A stretch of DNA of 10,527 nucleotides. Source: Geobacter sp. UBA6169. GTDB lineage: Bacteria; Desulfobacterota; Desulfuromonadia; Geobacterales; Pseudopelobacteraceae. Position numbers and translations under genes: made by a program. The stretch spans positions 1 through 10,527 of the forward strand of contig DIUB01000067.1 of NCBI GenBank assembly GCA_002422265.1, given 5' to 3'. Positions 6,550 to 10,527 of the stretch are shown here, in pieces (the first letter of the stretch is position 1; the number at the start of each line of letters is the position of its first letter). A model generated the notes under the pieces. That model had not been told where the DNA came from. It saw only the letters and a list, made by a program, of their open reading frames with translations, and searched no databases.

Positions 6550-6650
6550 ACGCGGATGACGCGGATTAAGCGGATTTTCGCAGATTCAATCAGTTTTTTG
6601 TAACCAGAAAAATCCGCGTTAATCCGCCAAAAATCAGATTTGATCCGCGA
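6550..6650. repeat. REP-like inverted repeat built of about 9-bp CGCGGATTA-type units
   Basis: The 127-145 bp spacer between thiL and tkt is mostly one repeat structure. Left arm: four consecutive near-copies of a 9-mer (CGCGGATGA, CGCGGATTA, AGCGGATTT, TCGCAGATT) at 6551-6586. Right arm: the inverted counterparts at about 6608-6649. The central arms 6561-6578 and 6609-6627 are complementary except for one extra base, and CGCGGAT at 6551-6557 pairs with ATCCGCG at 6643-6649. The transcript would form a long hairpin between thiL and tkt. It resembles short dispersed palindromic repeats I associate with several bacterial genomes; whether it recurs in this genome cannot be seen here. No T-run follows on the - strand, so it is not an ordinary terminator. 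Confidence 0.75.
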
Positions 6651-6670
6651 GCCATTGCTTTTGGTATGGT

Positions 6671-7675
6671 CTAAAAATGTGTAAAGCCTTTTGCTTCAGG
6701 CTTGAAGAGAGTGCCGTCAGGCAGCAACGCCTGCACCTGTTTAGAGTCGGTCACTTTACCAACAACCGTAACCGGAATGCCAGCTGTTTTTGCCAGCTGC
6801 AGGATTGTTTGGTGATTGGCAGCCGGGGCAGTAAAGCACAGTTCGTAATCCTCACCGCCGCAGATTGCCAGCTGCCACGGCATGAACGGTTGAGCAGCGG
6901 CATAGACTTGGAATTGAGCGGAAAGCGGAAGCTGCGCCAGTTGGATCTCGGCACCGCAGCCGGACTGTTCAGCGATATGTCCCAGATCAGCCAGCAAACC
7001 GTCACTGATATCGATCATGGCATGCACCAGGCCCGACTCAGCCAGCTTTAGTCCCAGGTGGCAGCGCGGAGTTGGATCAAGATGGCGTTGCAGCAGATAG
7101 TCGTCATCCCCTCCCAACCGCTTGCCTTCCGTCAATAACTTCAGCCCCAGGGCCGAATCCCCCAGGGTGCCACTGACCCATACCTCATCACCGGGCTGTG
7201 CCCCGCTCCGCTTCAGGACCAGCTCTGGTCGCTGCTCTCCCATGATGGTAACGGAGATCACCAGCCCGCTCTTTGAACTGCAGGTGTCGCCGCCAGCCAG
7301 GATGCAGGTGTGTGCAACAGCCTGTTCAGCCAGGCCATCCAGCAGTCCTTCAATGGTTTCAAGGGGAAATCCGGCTGGTATGGCCAGGGAGAGAAAGAAC
7401 CAGCGGGGAATCGCCCCCATGCTGGCAATGTCGGAAAGATTGACCGCCAGAGACTTGCATCCCAGCAGACGGGCCGGGCCAAAGCCCAGATCAAAATGCA
7501 CCCCTTCGGCCAGCAGGTCGGTGGATACCAAAACCTGACAACCAGGGGCAGGGGAGAGCAGGGCTGCGTCATCACCGATGCCGAGTTCAGGAGCAACGGG
7601 CTGAGAAAAACGTGAGCGAATCCGGTCAATCAGGCCGAATTCGCCCAGGGATGAGAGGGAAGAAGTTTTATTCAT
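6671..7675 (-). CDS. thiL: Thiamine-monophosphate kinase
   Basis: ThiL phosphorylates thiamine monophosphate with ATP to give thiamine pyrophosphate, the cofactor of transketolase and other enzymes. The 334-aa chain is normal in length for the family. It shows the family motifs in order: GEFGLIDRI, GIGDDAA (32-38), STDLLAEGVHF (51-61), KSLAVNLSDIASMGA (74-88), GGDT (128-131), DISDGLLADLGHI (222-234) and GGEDYEL (273-279). The acidic DD and GGDT residues bind the Mg-ATP phosphates, as in AIR-synthetase-related kinases. The ATG at 7675 overlaps the hepT-like stop (ATGA) and has no recognisable Shine-Dalgarno, so translation probably depends on ribosomes ending on the toxin gene. tkt follows after the REP-like spacer. 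Confidence 0.96.
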   Translation of the reverse strand: MNKTSSLSSLGEFGLIDRIRSRFSQPVAPELGIGDDAALLSPAPGCQVLVSTDLLAEGVHFDLGFGPARLLGCKSLAVNLSDIASMGAIPRWFFLSLAIPAGFPLETIEGLLDGLAEQAVAHTCILAGGDTCSSKSGLVISVTIMGEQRPELVLKRSGAQPGDEVWVSGTLGDSALGLKLLTEGKRLGGDDDYLLQRHLDPTPRCHLGLKLAESGLVHAMIDISDGLLADLGHIAEQSGCGAEIQLAQLPLSAQFQVYAAAQPFMPWQLAICGGEDYELCFTAPAANHQTILQLAKTAGIPVTVVGKVTDSKQVQALLPDGTLFKPEAKGFTHF

Positions 7676-8010
7676 TGATTGGCAATGAGTGAGGCCATCT
7701 GTTGTTTCAGGATCGGCAGATCAGTGGTAACTGAAAGCCAGACAGAAACAATGTCAACGCCGAAATAGTGGTGCATCAGCTTGTCACGAAAACCGGCCAA
7801 ATCTTTCCACGGCACTTCCGGATACTGATTACGCAGCGCTGGAGAAACATTCTTGCTGGCTTCACCGATGATCTCAAACTGTCGTATCACGGCATCCTGT
7901 ACCAGTCTGTTCTGCCTGAATCCTTCTGCATCAAGCCCTTGTGTGTACAGTTCAATCTGGCTAATGGCATCGGTAATATGGGCAAGAAATGCTCCGTCAT
8001 TTTTTATCAT
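7672..8010 (-). CDS. hepT: HepT-like HEPN toxin (DUF86)
   Basis: This 112-aa all-alpha protein belongs to the HEPN/DUF86 family. The diagnostic pieces are RLVQDAVIRQFEIIGEASKNV (about 35-55) and the RNase motif Rx4HxY in RDKLMHHYFG (Arg75, His80, Tyr82). HepT proteins are ribonucleases that cut RNA in a HEPN dimer; in the known type VII systems the partner MntA modifies the motif tyrosine with AMP to silence the toxin. Both the catalytic Arg/His and the target Tyr are intact here. The ATG overlaps the stop of the upstream MNT gene by one base (TAATG), as expected of a co-translated toxin-antitoxin pair. Its own stop overlaps the thiL start (ATGA). Specific activity of this copy is inferred from the motif. 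Confidence 0.9.
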   Translation of the reverse strand: MIKNDGAFLAHITDAISQIELYTQGLDAEGFRQNRLVQDAVIRQFEIIGEASKNVSPALRNQYPEVPWKDLAGFRDKLMHHYFGVDIVSVWLSVTTDLPILKQQMASLIANQ

Positions 8011-8315
8011 TACAGTATCACCTTGAGTTCAGCTTTAATCTGGTCGCGCAGGTACGGACTAAGCCCCTGTTCCGTAACCAGATCAATCTTAATGCCAAGC
8101 AGCTCCGAAAGTTCGCGTTCTATCCGTATCTGCGTCAACAGACTCGTTGGGTGGATAAAGTCTACCAAAAGATCAAGGTCACTATCAGGGCGGGCAGTAC
8201 CACGGGCAAAGGATCCAAAGATGCCAAGTTTGCAGACACCTTGCTGCTTGCAGTAGGGTAGCATTTGTTCTGTCATCTGTTGAAGGTTCTGATTAAGCGT
8301 CAGTTTTTCACCCAT
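8010..8315 (-). CDS. mntA: MntA-like minimal nucleotidyltransferase antitoxin
   Basis: This 101-aa protein is a minimal nucleotidyltransferase. It has the full GSx10DxD signature in IFGSFARGTARPDSDLDLLVDF (Gly34-Ser35, Asp46, Asp48), plus the third acidic residue in KIDLV (Asp78). Proteins of this type (MntA) counter HepT toxins by adding AMP groups from ATP to the toxin tyrosine. The ATG at 8315 has a GGAGG 6 nt upstream. The gene ends in a TAATG overlap with the hepT-like gene, so antitoxin is translated first. The upstream frameshifted MNT remnant runs 16 nt into this gene in another frame. Family assignment is strong; the AMPylation role is established for homologues and inferred here. 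Confidence 0.88.
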   Translation of the reverse strand: MGEKLTLNQNLQQMTEQMLPYCKQQGVCKLGIFGSFARGTARPDSDLDLLVDFIHPTSLLTQIRIERELSELLGIKIDLVTEQGLSPYLRDQIKAELKVIL

Positions 8316-8616
8316 AGTAACCTCCCCTCCCGCAAAATCACCCGAGCCAGGGTTGGCAACTCGCTCTCAGCACGGAATTTTTCTGCAGACTTCAGTAAAA
8401 AATCAACATTATAGCCGTGCTGTGCGGTATCGCTGTACAGGCGGTTCAGCAGAGCATTCCGCTCACGCCACTGCAAATCCTTTTCAAGCAGAATAGCAAT
8501 ATCAATATCGCTTTCTTCCCGAGCAGTCCCTTTGGCGTAGCTACCGAACAGGAAGATGCTCTCAGCCGCAGGAACAGTTGTTATTAAATTGCCTGGAAGT
8601 CAGTTTGGCCGTGCAT
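8300..8616 (-). pseudogene. Frameshifted second MNT nucleotidyltransferase
   Basis: A second nucleotidyltransferase of a different subfamily lies directly upstream of mntA. An ATG at 8616, with AAGGAGG at ideal spacing, opens MHGQTDFQAI and then hits TAA (8586-8584). Shifting by one base near 8593-8588 gives NLITTVPAAESIFLFGSYAKGTAREESDIDIAILLE and continues to TGA at 8302-8300. The signature GSYAKGTAREESDID (GSx10DxD) and a third-Asp strand NVDFLL are intact. The total span of 317 nt is one short of a multiple of three, which fits a single-base deletion. The downstream frame has no ATG, GTG or TTG before the signature and is preceded by a TGA, so a normal full-length product cannot be made from the sequence as given. 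No HEPN partner of its own adjoins it. A sequencing error at this point would restore a normal gene of about 105 codons. Confidence 0.75.
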
Positions 8617-8652
8617 GACGGTCCCTCCTTGTCCAGAGCTCAGCGTCTCTTC

Positions 8653-9414
8653 TCATCTACCACCACGCTGTTGAGGTAGATTGTAATTGAGACACCTCTC
8701 ATAAAACTCGGCCAAAGAAGCTGTATCTGTATTGCGCGGCAAGATGTTTAACAGACTTTCCCAAGAAAGAGCTTTAATTTTAATATGATCGAGCACCGGC
8801 AAAAACTTATCATTAAACCAGTCTTGATGCTTTGGGGCATATTGCTCGACTCTCCGCCTAACTTTATTCTCAATACTGTCTTTTTGAAGTAATTGCTTAA
8901 ACATACCTGTGCTAATCTTTTCCTCTGGCGCAACAACAAAGAAAGCTAAATTATTAAAAGAGTTAGGCGTAATGTTGTCGTCGTCCAATAAGTGTGCAAT
9001 ACACGCAACATTTCTTGCTGCTTGATCATAGCCAGGTGAGTTTGTTGTTCCCGCAGACAAACGACTACCGAGCTTAGCTTCTATAACAACAAATTGCTTT
9101 GCTTCAGGTAAGAGTCTTATTTTAGCGCGTTTTCCAGTATCTACCATGAAATGTCCGACGACTCCGTCAGCATGAGTATAAGACTCTGCTTTTGAATCAC
9201 CCCTCTGCTCGGGAAGAAAGCGTGATGCTAACAATGCCTCAGAATACCAAGATGCATATGGCGCAAAACATAAGTCATGTTGAATTTCTCTGTTTTTAGC
9301 AAGACGGTCTAACATAAGTCGGAGCATCCAAGTTTCATTGTAAAATTGGGTTGGCGGCATTACTGAGCCTATATCACGATAATTTCTAAAAAAATCTGCT
9401 ATTAGCGCCAGCAT
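8653..9414 (-). CDS. Uncharacterised protein with PD-(D/E)XK nuclease-like motif
   Basis: I do not recognise this 253-aa protein by name. It has a soluble alpha/beta composition with no signal peptide or membrane segment. Residues 80-131 read like a PD-(D/E)XK nuclease core: an acidic turn HADG (Asp83), a strand FVVIEAKLGSRLS with Glu112-Ala-Lys114, and a helix YDQAARN with Gln131. This spacing of Asp, then Glu-x-Lys on a hydrophobic strand, then a Gln-containing helix is typical of that fold, but many members are not active nucleases. The N-terminal part has aromatic-rich helices (NETWMLRLMLDRL; FAPYASWYSEALLASRF). The start ATG has AGGA at good spacing, and the TPR gene ends 28 bp upstream. 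The next MNT remnant begins 36 bp after its stop. Local GC is lower than in tkt or thiL. The neighbourhood of toxin-antitoxin genes makes an accessory, perhaps defence-related, role possible but unproven. Confidence 0.7.
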   Translation of the reverse strand: MLALIADFFRNYRDIGSVMPPTQFYNETWMLRLMLDRLAKNREIQHDLCFAPYASWYSEALLASRFLPEQRGDSKAESYTHADGVVGHFMVDTGKRAKIRLLPEAKQFVVIEAKLGSRLSAGTTNSPGYDQAARNVACIAHLLDDDNITPNSFNNLAFFVVAPEEKISTGMFKQLLQKDSIENKVRRRVEQYAPKHQDWFNDKFLPVLDHIKIKALSWESLLNILPRNTDTASLAEFYERCLNYNLPQQRGGR

Positions 9415-9442
9415 AACTTTCCTTTCAAAAACTTATAAAATT

Positions 9443-10527
9443 CTATCTGCAGAACCTTTTTTCTTTAGCCTGAATATAAGCACTACACTCACCCATCTGG
9501 CAGGCGGCAATAAAATCTCTGCAAGCTGGTATTTTGGCATCTAAATAATAATAGCTAATACCACGATAGACATACGCATCCGGATTATTAGGCTGAAACT
9601 TAATAACATAACTATAATCTTCAATAGCAAGTCTGTATTTATTTAGATGTCTATAAGCACTTCCTCTATTATAATAAACATCAGGCATATTAGGAAAAAT
9701 TTTTATAGCGTTATTAAAATCTTCAATTGATTCATTGTATTTTTTCATTTCGAAAAAAACTAAGCCTCTATTGTAGTATGCTTCATAAGATTTATTTAAA
9801 GATAACGCTTTATTAAAATCTAATAGAGCCATTTTAAATTTACCTAATTTGCTATATGCAATACCTCTGTTGGTATAAGCTTTATTGTTACCTAAATTAA
9901 TAGCTTTATTAAAATCAATTATGGCGCTTTCACTTTTATTGATTTGATTAAACAAGACGCCCCTATTATTATATGAATTCGCATTTTCTGGTTCAGATTT
10001 TATCGCATTTGAGAGATAATCTATTGCAAGCAAAGGATTAGTAAAATCTGATCCACTCCATAACGCCATTGCCTTATCAAACCATTCCACTGCCGTCAGA
10101 CCATCACGGGTCTTCTGAAATTCCTTTTTCAAATCCTCTTTTTGCTGCTCACTTTTGCCCTTCTGTTGGTTCTGCTTCTCCAGTTCTGCAATCCGGGACA
10201 GCAACTGTTTCTCCCGATCGCGGGCTGTTGTCAGATCCTTCAGGTGGTTACGGTCTTGCAGCAACCGCTTCAGGCTCTTATCCAGCACAGTAGTATCCAG
10301 CTCTACCTGCACAGTGATCTCCAGACCAAAGCCATCACCATCGGTGTAGTTCTTCTGTTTGAGCACCTCGGCCTTGGTGACCCCGGCGGTGAGAGCCAGG
10401 ATCTCATCGCTATCCACCTGCGCGTTTTTGACCACGGTGGCGCTTTCAATGTAGGTGCCGAACCGCTCCAGCGCCTCCCGCTTGGCACGGGCTATGCCAG
10501 CAGTGCGGGCATCATCGGGCGACTGGC
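9443..10527 (-). CDS. TPR-repeat protein, N-terminus beyond the window (partial)
   Basis: The reading frame is open from the stop at 9443 to the right edge, so the internal GTG at 10435 is unlikely to be the start and the true N-terminus lies outside. The visible chain (about 360 aa) has three parts. First comes an alpha/beta domain with QSPDDARTAGIARAKREALERFGTYIES and a following VQVELDTTVLD strand, resembling envelope-associated domains I have seen in Geobacter-type proteins. Next is a Lys/Glu/Gln-rich coiled coil (DRNHLKDLTTARDREKQLL through KEFQKTRDG). Last are about five TPR-like repeats of about 34 residues, each marked by a YNNRG, YTNRG, YYNRG or YVYRG core. It ends with a Cys-containing tail (PACRDFIAACQMGEC). 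TPRs bind other proteins; a role as an envelope scaffold is only a guess. The TPR half is very AT-rich, unlike the N-terminal half, which suggests a composite origin. The PD-(D/E)XK-like gene follows 28 bp later. Confidence 0.85.
   Translation of the reverse strand, partial: QSPDDARTAGIARAKREALERFGTYIESATVVKNAQVDSDEILALTAGVTKAEVLKQKNYTDGDGFGLEITVQVELDTTVLDKSLKRLLQDRNHLKDLTTARDREKQLLSRIAELEKQNQQKGKSEQQKEDLKKEFQKTRDGLTAVEWFDKAMALWSGSDFTNPLLAIDYLSNAIKSEPENANSYNNRGVLFNQINKSESAIIDFNKAINLGNNKAYTNRGIAYSKLGKFKMALLDFNKALSLNKSYEAYYNRGLVFFEMKKYNESIEDFNNAIKIFPNMPDVYYNRGSAYRHLNKYRLAIEDYSYVIKFQPNNPDAYVYRGISYYYLDAKIPACRDFIAACQMGECSAYIQAKEKRFCR

Noticed and set aside
6550..6650. CRISPR array or intrinsic terminator for thiL
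   Set aside because: The units are about 9 bp with no unique spacers, and no T-run follows the hairpin on the - strand.
8584..8595. Programmed ribosomal frameshifting to express the second MNT gene
   Set aside because: The bases GCAATTTAA do not form a standard X XXY YYZ slippery heptamer and no clear downstream pseudoknot is evident; a plain deletion is simpler.

Overview
The window looks like a chromosomal segment of a Geobacter-type bacterium (Desulfuromonadia; Geobacter or Trichlorobacter is my best guess). The grounds are the GC-rich core genes, the set of neighbours (polA-recO, a TonB-like protein, class I-beta DAHP synthase, a Crp/Fnr regulator, transketolase, thiL) and the style of the lipoprotein-like/TPR gene at the right edge. 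The organism is an inference; no rRNA or tRNA is present to anchor it.

Layout. Positions 1-1584 run on the + strand: the 3' end of polA, then recO (GTG start 3 bp after the polA stop), then a small secreted protein of unknown function. Everything from 1594 to the right edge is on the - strand, read right to left: a partial TPR protein, a PD-(D/E)XK-like protein of unknown function, a frameshifted nucleotidyltransferase (MNT) remnant, an intact MntA/HepT-type (MNT/HEPN) toxin-antitoxin pair, thiL, a repeat-rich spacer, tkt, a Crp/Fnr regulator, aroF, a stand-alone structured RNA gene, and a TonB-like gene that converges on the secreted protein gene.

The most interesting non-coding element is at 2503-2774 on the - strand. 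Just after the aroF stop there is a good sigma-70 promoter (TTGAAA, 17 bp, TAGGAT). It is followed by a 182-nt sequence closed by a perfect 12-bp stem and then a 13-bp-stem intrinsic terminator. Size, closing stem, asymmetric internal bubbles and a private promoter and terminator all fit a 6S RNA (ssrS), although I cannot run a covariance model. It leaves the downstream TonB-like gene with no obvious promoter of its own and a strong Shine-Dalgarno in front of a CTG rather than the annotated GTG.

The core metabolic block (thiL, tkt, regulator, aroF) links thiamine pyrophosphate supply (ThiL makes the cofactor of transketolase), erythrose-4-phosphate production (transketolase) and its use by DAHP synthase in the shikimate pathway. 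tkt and the regulator are separated by 3 bp and are probably translationally coupled.

The part right of about 7680 is accessory in character. It contains the toxin-antitoxin pair, whose toxin gene overlaps the thiL start (ATGA), a broken second MNT gene, an uncharacterised nuclease-fold-like protein, and a TPR protein whose C-terminal repeat half is very AT-rich (about 22-25% GC in sampled stretches) whereas its N-terminal part reaches about 65% GC.
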